From Rhea pennata (lineage: Eukaryota > Chordata > Aves > Rheiformes > Rheidae), in contig NC_084669.1 in assembly GCF_028389875.1 (NCBI RefSeq), forward strand, positions 35,502,731 through 35,566,730: a stretch of DNA of 64,000 nucleotides, written 5' to 3'. The notes under the pieces were generated by a model. That model saw only the letters and a list, made by a program, of their open reading frames with translations, ran no database searches and had not been told where the DNA came from. Made by a program: the position numbers and the translations under genes. Positions 39,195 to 51,900 of the stretch are shown here, piece by piece. Each line of letters opens with the position of its first letter. Positions within the stretch are counted from its first letter, which is position 1.

Positions 39195-41375
39195 TTATTA
39201 AAAATATTTTATACCCCTTTCCCCCCCAAACACACACAAGACAGCTAACCTTAGTCTTCTGCTCCAGCCTAACCCTTCATATGCCTGGAGTCTCAAAGTC
39301 TGTCTTACAGCAGCTACAGCATGTCAACAGGCAGTAACTGGCAACAGTGACAATGGCAACTGCTAAGTGCAAATTCCTGCAAGCACAGAAGAATGTGATT
39401 GTGATCTTCAAATGTCTGGAATATAGATCACTTCTGTCATCTCTCAGCTCAATTTTCTTTGCTGTTATCATACAGTTTAAACATTCATGCAACAGTTAGC
39501 ACTCAACAGTGTATGGCTAAATAGAATTTGTTTGCAATTAAATTAATTGGAAAAGGATATAGCCTCTAATATTTGTCAGACTTTCCAGTTTCCAAACAGA
39601 GGTGCTGGACATCCAGGTCCAGAGCCCTGGTGCGCAAAGCCCACAAAGGTGCCACTATGCGAAGAAAGAAGCAGCTTTGCTCCATGTTCTGATACCAGGG
39701 TTTCATACAAAACAGTCTCATATTAAACTTACAGTAGCTTGAAAACTGAGACAGGAACAACATGTATTGAGTCAATTACTCATTTTTAAATCCAACTGAA
39801 GGATAAATAAACTCTTTAAATGCTTCTTTTGCAGCTAACCTCTTTATTACAGTTAAGTGAAGGAGTGCTTGTCTGAAAAAACTGTCTTTAGGGCATAAAG
39901 CACTCAAAGCTGTCTCTTACCATAAGAAAAGATGACCTGTATCAGACATATGCAGGAATTCCTTCAGTTCTGCTGAGATTTCACTATTTCTGTTTTCTTA
40001 GGAGGAGCTCTGGTTCCTTTGGTACCGACTCAGCAACAGGTCTAACAAGCCTCATGCAATGGGGAATGAAAGGGTACACTGTGTCACACAGCGCAAGTTT
40101 CCACAATATGATTTTTAGGTCAAATCATTGCCAGAACAAACTGTAGAAGCTAATCCTACCTTTGAGTGTATTTCATCCTAAAGATTACTTGCCTAATAAA
40201 ATATAGGCATCACATCCTTGTGCAGCTAGTTGGCTAATGGAAACTAGCTCAACAGCCTGGAGAAGTATATGCAATGAGTTTTGCTTTTGACACCTTCTGA
40301 TGCCTCTCAATAATAACAGGTGTCCCAGGTCACTGCTGCTAGTGCCTGGTTGACAGGGAGAGTAAAAAAGGTTGCCCTCGGTGCATTAGTTATTTGGTAT
40401 TGTAGCTAATGAACCAGTCAAGGATAGAGAACTGTTGACTGTTGCAGTCATCCCATTTTCAGTCCTAAATGACATCAGTTTAGACTTCTTATCTGTAGTA
40501 TCCCTCCTTGATACTGGTTCATTAAAATAGAGATTTTTCAGTCTGCAAAATACTTGGTGCTTTCACTGACACCACAGATTCCTGTCTAGTGTGTCCTTAC
40601 TGGGCTTCAGAGATATCCGTGGTTACTGTATACGTTTTTTTCCGCTCCATGAGACGACAGCAGTCTGTCACACTCCCAGAGGCTTATCCCAATACGTGCT
40701 GGTAGAGCGTGGGGTGGTTTCTGTGAGGCCACAAAGACACTTGTGTTCCAAAGTCCCAATCAGAAAAAAATAAAGGGAGGGCATATCTAGGCCAACTGCA
40801 CATCCTCAGTCTAAACAATCCAGAAGGTCAAGCGAAGAGGATGACAGGATTCAAACCTGGATCTTAGTTTTGCAGCTCAGCTAGGAGCCAAAATAGGAAT
40901 TTGGGCTATTTTAAGGCTAAATTATTATGAATCAATATCATTATTATTTATCATTAATCAAATACAGTTCCTCTGGCACCACGTTTTTTACTCACTGGAA
41001 AAAAGGTTTGAATAAATATTTTGGAAAATACATCAAACTCAGCCTTATTGCTATCCTGCCCAGAGGCCTTGTCTGGCTGCATCCTTGGCTTCATTTGAAA
41101 CAAAGCTGTTGTCCCCTGACTGTGAAATCTGGAAGGCTTCAGCCTACTCAGTGCTCTCCTCAATCATCAGCCCTCTGTACTGCTTGAAGCTACTACTCCT
41201 TGTAGCTAAAAAAAGAAACTAGACACCTCTCAAGACTCATTCATAACTGGGTTGTCTGGAAACACAACATTTTCCATCTGATTAGGAATACCATGTCATT
41301 CACAATATTTTAAAACTTCAGTGGCCAAGTGCTGCCTTAAGTTTTACATTGGATTAGTACCCAATTTCTCTCTTT

Positions 41376-41385
41376 CTAAAAATAG
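41376..41385. promoter_or_regulatory. MEF2 consensus site (second)
   Basis: A second exact CTAAAAATAG, about 3.7 kb upstream of the MYPN start codon. The same caution about chance matches applies. Confidence 0.25.
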
Positions 41386-44300
41386 AATAAAAAATTATCT
41401 TCTACACAAGCTGAAAATAGAGAAGAGTTAGATACAACATTCAGACTCTGAGTGTGCCCTGAAGAAAAGCGCAGGCTGTCTAAGGACTAAGAATTTGGCA
41501 TTAGATTCATTCTCATCAGTATCTTGCTTCTCCATACCAGAAGGAGCACTCTGCTCTCCTGCTCGGCTAGAAGGAAGGAAGTTGTTTCAGCTCCTTTATT
41601 GAGAAGCTGCTTGTTTTCTCCCATTCACATCTGCTCAGCTGTCCTCAGAGCAGCAAGGACAGGGCTGAACCATACATTTGTCCATTTGTTTCCCAGGTGT
41701 TCGCAGAGAGACTGTAATAGACAAACGGGTTTTACTCTTCCATGTAGAGCTGTGCTGCCACATCTGGTTGTCTGAATGGAAGGTGCTTTGTGCAACTGTA
41801 TTAAAGCTAGTCAAAATGAACCTGCAGTGCAAGTTTTGATATGACTACTTCCATTTCATCAAGCATTTCATATTTTCTCAAGGTATAAATCCCTCTTTCT
41901 GTCCTTTTTGCAGTAATTTTCATGTAATTTTCCTCCCTTGTGTCAGAAGCTGAAGTGGCTTCTGCACCTTACTTCTTCGCAGACTAACCTTGTACAGCTA
42001 TTTTGCAAAGCCAAACGTATCTTCTTTTAGAGAGTCTCCTCATATTAGAGGGAATAAGCAGAAATTATTTCTTTTGTGTTTCAATGCTTTGTTTAAAAAA
42101 ATGAATAGAAGACATACAAGACCCAGAACAAAGTCTCAAATATCCACGCTGTACAAACAGTTGTTTTACTATGGTTATCTGCAGAAAAGCTGCATTTTGG
42201 TCAACAATCTCTGTGGAAATAGATGTGGCACTTAAATGAGAAATTTAAGTAAGATCTTACAAACAGAGAGGAAATCTCCAACAGCCACAGTCAGATGATT
42301 TCATAAACATTCTTAACAAAACTAATGTAGTAGTCCTTTACCTTTTTTTACTGCAACAGGTCTTGATCACACAGTATTACTTCTTTACTTGCATTTCTTC
42401 TTTAGACTGTCCAGTCCAGTGCTCTCTATAGAAATGCATCCTCTTTCTTCAGCTCTGATGATGTTTACAGATGTTGAGATGAAATGAAGATGTGCAATTC
42501 TGAAATGCTTCAGAAGGAGTGATGAAGAAACCTACCAAGACAAATTACACAATAGTTACACCTTTCCAACCATGTAAAATATAATGACCTTCCTCTGCAG
42601 CATCTAAAACTACAAAAAGCTAGATGGTATCATTTAGCCATAGCTACTTACTAACGAGGTTGTACTGGAGCTGCATCCCTCTAGAGATGTTATGGGAGGG
42701 ACTCTACCTCCTATGACTTCCTATTAAAAGCACACACAGCTCTCTCCTTTCAGACTAAGCCAGCTGTATGGTGCAGAGAAAAGAGTCAGCAGTGGCTCTA
42801 GCTCTTCCCTTCAGTTTTTAAGTAGGATATAGAGAGGCTCCATAGGGTCCAAGTCTAAAGTCAACTTGGCCCTATGTTATAGCCATCTTCTAGATCTGCA
42901 GTTCATTCACGTGTGAAGTTTGTCTTTCAGTCTGTAAATTCTTAATATTAGAATGTATATAAGATCTTCAGAGAAACTGTAATTTAGCTGTGACCTTTAT
43001 AGTATTGAGTAAGCTATCAGCACAAAAACAAGATAATGTAACCCCTTAAATATATTCAGCTTCAGTGAGGTTGCACAGCTGTTTAAGAAGTAAAAGCTGA
43101 ACAAGCAAAATAATATCTACAGAGCAGGAACTTTATGCCTCAGGGAGACCTCTTTGTTCTCTTAAGAGATTATATTACATTTTCTACCCAGTCATGAAAC
43201 AGCTCACAACAGTATCTCACGTGGGCTTCCCAAATCAGTGTTCTCTTATGTGCCACAGCTTCACTGAAACACTGTGCCAGATAATTTAACACCAAGTGTT
43301 TGATTAGTATTGCAGAACCTGGCTCAGCTTTAGGAGTGAGGCAAAGGGTGCTTTAGCACTGGAATCTGAACTGGGGACTAGACTGAGTGTTTAGAAACAT
43401 ATAATTTATATGCTATTTTATTTGTAATTTTTCCTATAGGCACAACCTTATCAAAATTTTGGTTTGATGTCTTTGTTGTCATTACTGATTTTTCTTGTTT
43501 CATATTACTAAAATAAAACATCAGATAGAGGGAATTGCATCAGACAGAGGGATTTAGGTCTCAAAATACACATCAGAATATAACAGTTTTACATTCGTTC
43601 AACAAAGAAGAATATAAAAAGGTCAAAAGGAAGCTTCTATTTCTGAAAATAAAGAAGAAGAGATGTCACTCATATTTATGGAGCAAATACTGCAGCAGTA
43701 CAGGATATTAACACCTCATTTGCTTTTTACAAGCCTTTCTCCGGGGGTACCTATGCCTCCACCAAACCAGAATGCCTTTCACATCAGAGATGCCCTTTTT
43801 ACTTTTTTTCTCCTTCACTGGCAGCTTAAGCTACTACATACGGCTGTGAATGGAAATAGCTGAAGCAAGGGCATGCATGTTCCCTTTTCTTGATGCCACT
43901 GCAGAAACAGTACCTTCCGCCACGGGACAAATCAGAAACCTCAGTGTAGTAGTATTTGAAATCATCACGGCAAGACTTGCCAGAGGTCATCTATGAGAGC
44001 CATAAATGAAGTAGGAAAAGATACTGTGCACTGCATCTTCTGAGAGACAGATTCAGTTAACAGTCACGCATTTACTTGTTTCAATATCTCTCTGAAAGGC
44101 TGTGAATAGGGTTTGTCTTCATAATTAAGCCACCTTAAGATGATTGTGTTAATAGGATGTCTGAACTCCTTTCATTCATATTGGCTCTTGTGTAGATAAA
44201 AAAGGAGAATAACATATAGAACTACTGACTTAAGTATCAAAAAGGAAAAATTAGCTTCGCTTATCAGGCAGTCAGGTTAAAATTGGGCCTTGCAATACTT

Positions 44301-45043
44301 CTCATCTGTGGTACATTTTTTCTGAATGAGCATGATAATGATTTTGAAAGACCTATAGTACAAATGATGTTCACATTGAGTAATGATATAATTCTCTACC
44401 TACTGTAAATAGACAATTCATTAGAAATAATGCTTACTTTAAGAAGGTATAGTAAGTACATTACTGTTTCCTACAAAGCAATATCTTTAAGAGACGAATT
44501 ATCATTATAGAATATTTTGTTTCCCTTCCTCCTCTCATACCTCAAATGCTTTTGAGGGTTCATTTACTTACTAGCTCAGTGTCTTTCAAGCGGTATTTAT
44601 TTAAAAGTAATGTCATTTCCCCACAGCTTTCAGTCTTTGAAATACCCAGCATTTAACCTATCTGATGAGATGATTGATTCTTAGCTCACACATCAGCAGT
44701 TACAAAGATTTTGACACTGAAACTCAGTTAGTAACTCTGTTGATATTTTGCCAGGAACAAAGTACAAATTATTACACTTGGAGTTGCTTTAGCCATACAT
44801 GCTACCCACAGTAAAATATAACAAAAAAAATGGATTTTACTGAGTAAAAGCAATACTATCTGGTGCTGAGTGTGTACAGAAGCAGGCTTTTTGTAAAATA
44901 AGGCCATACTTACAAGTTAATAGACAGCACACACATGCACTTTGAAAATGTTGTGTTCTGCTTTTCAGAAGCCTGTGATTCTGTGCAATTAACAAATTTG
45001 CTATTGATAAGGTGTGCTCCTATTTGTCCTTTTTGTTGACAGC

Positions 45044-45990
45044 ATGCAAGACGACAGTTTAGAATCCTCTACTTCAATATCTCAACTTCTGAGAGAAAGT
45101 TATTTAGCTGAAACTAAACACCAAGGGAACAGAGAAAGAAGTAGATCAGAACCAACTTCACATAATTTCCATTATGGCAACACTTCTGGTGATTCAGATG
45201 AGGTAGCTCCTCCAGATGACCTTCCAGATCTCTCTGCCTTTTTGAGCCAGGAAGAGTTAGATCAAAGTGTAAACCTTGCAAGACAAGCTATTGATCAGAA
45301 TCCACTTGAAACTAAACGGGACGAGCTTCAGACACATTCACATCAATCCTCCGATCTGCTGAAAAACACCGGAAAAACAATTTCAAACAAACAAACGGCC
45401 CAGTCTGCAGCTTTGAAAACGTCAGACAATGGCCTGCACTCAAACTTTTGTCAGGACCATGTCAGAGATATGAAGGGCTCCAAAGGGAGCTCTCAAGATC
45501 TGAAGAAACAACAGCTTCCTTCTGAATCAGAATCGAAAAAGGAATTCTTAAACAAAGCAGCTGATTTTATTGAGGAGCTCTCGTCACTTTTCAAAGCTCA
45601 CAACTCAGAAAGAATAAGACCTCGAACATGCAAAAACTACCGGAGCAAAGCTGATTCTAAGAATAAGCCTGCTCAAAAAGGTACCTCTAGCTTTTCTAGT
45701 ACATCAGAAAACAGAGAAAGACTTTCCATTCCAATACCTCAAGACCTGGAAAATAAACCAGAGAAAACATTTGAAAAAATAGATGATCAACAGACGGCAA
45801 ACTTGGAATCTATCAATCAATTAGCAAGTGCAGAGCTAAAAACAGAGTCAGAATCTGCATCTGTATATTCTGATGAGCCCATTGGACAACCACCACGCTT
45901 TACTCAAAAACTGAAGAGCAGGGAAGTTCCTGAAGGAACCAAAGTGCAATTGGACTGCATTGTGGTAGGAATCCCAGCACCAGAAGTCAG
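45044..45990 (+). CDS. MYPN: MYPN first coding exon
   Basis: The acceptor CTTTTTGTTGACAG ends at 45042. The start codon follows one base later (45044), and the protein begins MQDDSLESSTSISQLLRESY as in other myopalladins. The open frame extends ten codons upstream into the intron, but that part precedes the acceptor and is not coding. The exon encodes about 315 residues: a largely disordered Ser/Gln/Lys-rich region, a conserved FLNKAADFIEELSSLFKAHN helix-like block, and the start of Ig domain 1 (PPRFTQKLKSREVPEGTKVQ through CIVVGIPAPEV). It ends CAG/GTAAAA at 45990 with a split Arg codon. Confidence 0.97.
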
Positions 45991-48900
45991 GTAAAAATAT
46001 TCTGCACTTGCCATTTTGTATTTCTGTACTATTAGGTGTATGCCTTACACTTCTCAGCCATTTTGATATGTGTGTTTCAGTAATCTGTAGCAGAAATCCT
46101 TTGATCTTGGTAATCAAAATTGGTTAAGAAAAACAATTATTTTCTTTAAATCATACAAATGGTTGACTATATTTTAAGACAAAAAATTCTGGGGCACACT
46201 ATCTTCTTTGAATTTTAGAGAACTGTTTTTAAAAGCTGTACTTTCATAACTAAAAGAAAGTGCTACCACCTGAATGAGAAATGCTAGTGATCTTTACGGA
46301 AATAAAAAGAATGATTGATTGTGTAAACCAGTGAAAAACACTGACGGCTATGAGACCTAGGCCAATGTTTGAAGGTATTTGAGATGATCAAATATAGGTT
46401 CCTATAAACACAAAAACACCAAAACACCCTAATTAATTGATACTTAATCAAGTTGTGTGACTAGCCTGCTAAATCCAATGCTACAGTTTTCACCTGTATC
46501 TACAAGGATTTTGAAGATCAAATAGGCAATATTTGCACAGATCATTGGAGATGAAAGGAAATGTGAAAGAGCTACACTTTATTAATCAATGACATCAATG
46601 AGATAAGAAACAGATTATTATAACTTTTGTATATATCTTGAAAATTCTTGGATCTTATTGATATTTCTAAATCTAAATTAGTTTATGCAGAGCTCATAAG
46701 GCCAAATTTACCTCTCATTTACAATAATGGAATTCTACTTCCTTTGCTGGAACTGCACCAATTCAAGAGAAAGGAAAATTCTATCCCTCTTATAGAAAAG
46801 TGCTATACATATTTGCATCCTGTCTAACATCTGCAGTATCATGAATACCTTTAGTCTAGATAGCTGCCAGTTCTTTTCTCGGCATTTTAGAAATCTCTGT
46901 TGCTTTTCTAAATATTGAAAAGAAATGTTTGCGTCCTCAGCATCTAATTAAGGGACTTTGAGCTTCACAGACAGTCCACATTTTCCAGTTGTCAGCTCAT
47001 CTAATGAAATCTCGTTGCAGTCCTGCACTTCCTTACATACTTAAGACAGAGATGGGTACAGCACTACTGCCACTTCTACTGCAGTCAACAGCTTTATCAT
47101 CTTTCTCATCAAATTAATAGGCACCATCATCAACTGGTAACTATCTCCCTGTCCAAAGATGGATGCTCCAAAGATTTGTTTGGTAAAGAATCTTTGTCTT
47201 CCACTCCCTTGGCTTCCTGACACAATTTGTGACACATCAGCTGCTATATTTTCAGAAGGAAGAAGCTTTTACAACATTTTATTAAAGACATAGAAACATG
47301 GATCTACAAATAAATCCTCTTTTTTTGGCTAGTCTTCAGTTATGGACAATCTTGTCATGAAGACAAGAATTTTCCCTGCTTATAGGGTCCTCTTCCAAAC
47401 TGTGACTGCCAGACCATTTTGTCCTACTAGTACCTTCAGCAGTAACCAATAGGTTCTCAGTCCCTAACAAGACCTTGACATGTGGCACTACATTGGATAT
47501 CTTGTCCATGACAGAAATGTAAATTTCTAAAGACTAAACAGTTTGTTTATAAAATAGGTATCTGTGCTGAAGCTAGAGGGAAATGTTTTGTTCAGGAAGA
47601 ATATGCTTTCTAGTATTTTGTGTCCAAACGCACTACTACAAACGTTCTATTGAGGTCAGCATTTAAACTGAAGGCCTTAAAGAAGCCTGATCAAAGAAGA
47701 AAATGGTCAGAAATTTGCCTTTTTGACAGAAAAGCTGAGCAGATAGGGAATATTACCATAACCTAGATACTAGCACCCTTTTCTGAAGACATCTTTTGTT
47801 TCTAAAGATTTTGAGACTGATTTCCCCAGTCACTTGTTTTGATAATACTTCTGGATATTAAAAATGTCAATAGGATCCCTAACCTGGACATGAGAAATAA
47901 CTTTTCTTTCTCTTATTGTTCACTATTTATAACAGAATGAAAACAAATGAAACAATTTTCTCTTATGTGTGTACATCTGTACACAAACTAAGTCCTGCTT
48001 TATTTGTATTCAGAAAAGAACACTGACTGGCTCACTTACACAAATATGCTCTGGCAAACACTATTAAATATATACATTTCTCCAGAAGGCCACAGCACCA
48101 TCTTCTTAAAAGTGCACCACACCATACCCACACAACATAAAACTGATAAGAGTATTCGTGCTATCTAAGTTCAGGCATTTAACAAGTATCTGAATTAGAA
48201 GCTGAAACTATAAAGTCACTGAAACCTCACAGGGCAAATCAGAAAATCCAGAACAATAAGTCATCCCGTGGCGTACCATGGATGTCCAGGATGCCTGAAC
48301 TGTGCACCCAGTTCAGGGCTTGTTTGATTCCATGGAATTGCAGGATGGAATCTTTGTAAGCTGAGCTTATTTCTGTCCCAACAGAACTAAAGTTTTTTCA
48401 CTGAAATTTCTATCTTAACATTTGATTTTGTTTATTTTAAATAATAAATTAAGCTACTTATGTGCATGACAGTCAGTATGGGAGCCTTTACACTCCTATA
48501 AAACAGGTATCAGCCAGCCTTTCCTACTGATAATACACTGCAGGCACTGCATAGCACCGAACAGAAATGCCTACTTCGTCTGCTGACTCAGGCATGTAGC
48601 CAGACCAAGGTCTCAGAAGAGCTAACCCAGAAGTCCAAAATGGACTGAACACCTTTCTAAGGGCATGGGCACACAAATAGGTTACTAGAGAATATGAGGC
48701 TCCTGCCAGTTGCACTAACGGCTCAAGCATGCTCTACATTAAGTGACAGAAGGTTCCTTGCATTCATTGCAGCCTGTCAGGGCACAAGGGATTCAGCGCA
48801 TGAAAGAAGAGAGAGGCTAATTTACCCTGAAATCGTTCATTCAGGGGTGTGTATGGGTGTGTGTATGGGTGTGGGGGTGTGTCTGTACACATACGTGCTG

Positions 48901-51900
48901 TATTAAGGAGAAAACTGGGAAGGTTAGCTTCTTGAAAAGAGTTTCCTGATTATAACTGTTTGTCAAGTGCATTTTTTTTCCTGTTCATTCAAGATTCTTT
49001 CAGTTCCAATATGTAGGAGTAACACGTAAAGAAATCCGTTTGCCTAAGTGATAAATTTTCATGTACTGTCAGTGATCATGGCCTTTTTAGTCACTGTCAC
49101 AGCAAAAGGAAACCAGAAAGCAACTTACTTTGGGATATGTGTTCCACAAACCATGGGAATTGTGAGAATGCACTATTCACTAAAAATAGTTTGTCTTTGA
49201 CCTGCTGCTAGAGTTTCCAGAGTAGTGAAGAAGGCATCCTGCTGGCTGTAGATAGATGCTAAGTTGTCTCCAGTGCCAGGCTTAGAACTGGTGACCACCT
49301 TGCTTTGAGGTAACAGCCTTCTGAGGTTTATGGCTAAATCAAAATCTATGGATCTATGCAAGGAAAGGAGAGAGGTTTTTAATAGACAAAGAAGATATAG
49401 ATACAAAAATCAGTAATCCCAAGAACTGAATAATTGACAAGGCAGCAACTGATGAAAGACTGCTTAATGCTGGCTGGCTCTAAGGCATGATTTCTTCTTC
49501 CCTCAATGTAGCTGAATGCCCTGTTCAGTAAACGAGCTTCCCTTGGACACTTATGTGCTAATTCATGCTTGACTATGTCCATGTCCTCTGTCCCTTCACT
49601 GGACTTCCTAATCACAGAAATAAATCATAAGGTACTTGTAATGCTTGTAATATCTATACTTAGAGTGTAGGAGTGGTGCTGTGGGAGCCCAGAACTTTGT
49701 GAAACTGTAACAAGATTCAAAACACTCTGTAATGTATTTTCTCAGTCACCACGAGGAGCAAACAGATGGTTATACTGACATAGTTTGGATTATAAGAGAG
49801 ATAAGAGGTTTAGAAGCAAATTGATGTATCACAGGAATGGGAAGATAGTAAAATATGATGGAAATACCACGAAAAATACTGCATTTGAAAATGAGGGAGT
49901 ACAAAACTACTCATGATGTAAAAAATAGTGTAAATGACATACATGATGGATCTGGGTCAAAATATTATTGGCAGTGGTAAAAGCAGTATAATTTACAGGC
50001 TTGGCAGGTAACTATTTGGTATATAGGAGGGCTTAGTCAGGGACAGGAAACTGGATGGAGGAGCAAGAGAACAAGCTGGGAACTGACTGAAAGTATCAGT
50101 ATACAAAGTGCTAAAAACCTGCTTGGCTCAATACAGAGCTGTCCAAATCTTTCTGAAGATAACTCTGCCTTAATGTAAAGCTGGCCAGTATCACTGTAAA
50201 TAAGCCCACATATTTCAGAGAAACATAACGAAGCACATCATTAGAGAAAGCTGGTTAAGCCTATCTATCCATAAAGAAGTCCAAATTAAATGTTACTCAT
50301 TTTTTTAAGTATCACCATGCATTGTCATAAGGAATAAACGCAGTGACATAAAAAAGAGGAACAGAGATTCAGCCTGTAGTTCATGAGCTTGTAGTAAGCT
50401 CAAACATTACCTCACAATTAAAGAACATTTCTACAATTATTGATTGATTAATTTACTCTGACTATAGTGGAGGTTAGAAATAACCATTTAAGAGAAGTGT
50501 CTGGCATATTTGCAAAAAAAAATTAAAGGTTCTGATGACCTCCTTCTCAAGCTTCCTTCTACAGCTCTGTTTCTGTTTGACTAATGATAGGTATGACATT
50601 CACTCCTCTCCATGAGCAGAGTGCTCCATATTCCTTCAAGTTCAGAGGTGCCTACATTTCTCCAAACTGTTTGGCTCATCATTCCTAGGTTAATTTTACT
50701 TATGAATCACGTTGCATGGTTTGGCATACACAGCCATCCTGGAAGTGTCATGAGGATTTGATGTTCTAAAAACAGGCTGTATGTCATACGGTTTCCATGA
50801 AAGCATTCTTTAACATAGGCATAGATAGCTTAAAAGGTGCATTTTAGCACTGCTTTAGTTAAGGAAAACAGATCTGCCATTAATTACAGATTTTAGAGAT
50901 GCTAAAATCACATAAGATTGATTAAGAATTTTTTTTCCTTTTGCCAAAAGAAAGCCTTTATCTGTTTTAGACCTCCAAGGCTACAGAGCCAAACTTCTGT
51001 TACATGCAACTCCAATCAAGTCAATGGATTTATCCCTAGGATGAATTTGGCACAGTGGATGACACTGCCTGTGCTTGATGTGAATCTGCCGTGTATGATG
51101 AAGCTATCATTACAATTCATGGCAGGAATGAAATGTCAGTGACGGAGAGTATTGCTACTTTAGTCATGTCACATATCTCAGTGTCAGAACTCCTCTTGCA
51201 AATGATATCTCTTTGCTACCACGTACAATGTTTCAATGGTAAGAATAAAATAAAATGTCAATAAGCAGCCATACCAAATATTTCCCTAAAGCTTACAAGA
51301 CAGAAATACTTGTTTTTCACTTATAAGTGCTGCAAAAAGATAACGTATCTTTACCACACTCTTTTTCTTGGCTTAATCTCAAAATAATTTAACATTAAGT
51401 AATGTGAAATTAGTGACTAAAGAGCAGATTGCATAGGAAAACTAAACCCAGGCTTGAAACAGAAGTTTACTCCTGAAGTTTTACATTGCAAATTTTGGAC
51501 TGGTCAAAGGAAAAAATACCTGCAAAGAAAAGCAGCAACTCAAGCCTGCCTCATCATCTCTTTGAGTCTATTAAAGGAATATGCTACTCATGTATTACTA
51601 AAATAACTGGGAGAAATAACTTGCAAAGAGGCAAAACTTGTTTTTAATTTTGTTTATAAGAAATCAGGTTTCACCTCACAAAGGCATGCAATACAGACTT
51701 ATCTATGCAAACAGAACAGGTTGATTGGAAAAGCTGATCAGCAGGAACACAAAGAATTCTTATATCTTACTGGTGATTATATCACAGCATTTTGTATAAT
51801 ACGTTTTGCTTTGTGTCACTTGAGTGAGGAATCACATTTGAGAGGACACAGAGATATAATATTACTGTACTGCTTAAGTTATTGTAACGTTCTGAAAAGA

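Larger units (their letters stand above)
31676..45042. other. Intergenic DNA or unplaced MYPN 5' UTR region
   Basis: About 13 kb upstream of the first MYPN coding exon. It contains a 30-base tandem duplication, TTTA and CT microsatellites, a small CpG cluster at 34555-34720, and two MEF2-type sites. An acceptor directly before the MYPN start codon implies at least one untranslated exon upstream, probably in this interval, but no unique donor and promoter pair can be picked. No protein gene is supported. Confidence 0.6.

Noticed and set aside
40830..40900. Ancient tRNA-derived (MIR-like) SINE on the minus strand
   Set aside because: There is a B-box-like GGTTTGAATCC and weak similarity around it, but no convincing A box or core. 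Too little to call.
44526..44575. Relationship to the hairpin region at 54540-54570 (shared CTCATACCTCAAA)
   Set aside because: The similarity is short and does not extend. Probably chance.
45014..45043. Upstream Met at 45014 as the MYPN start
   Set aside because: It precedes the splice acceptor at 45041-45042, and the family N-terminus begins at the Met at 45044.
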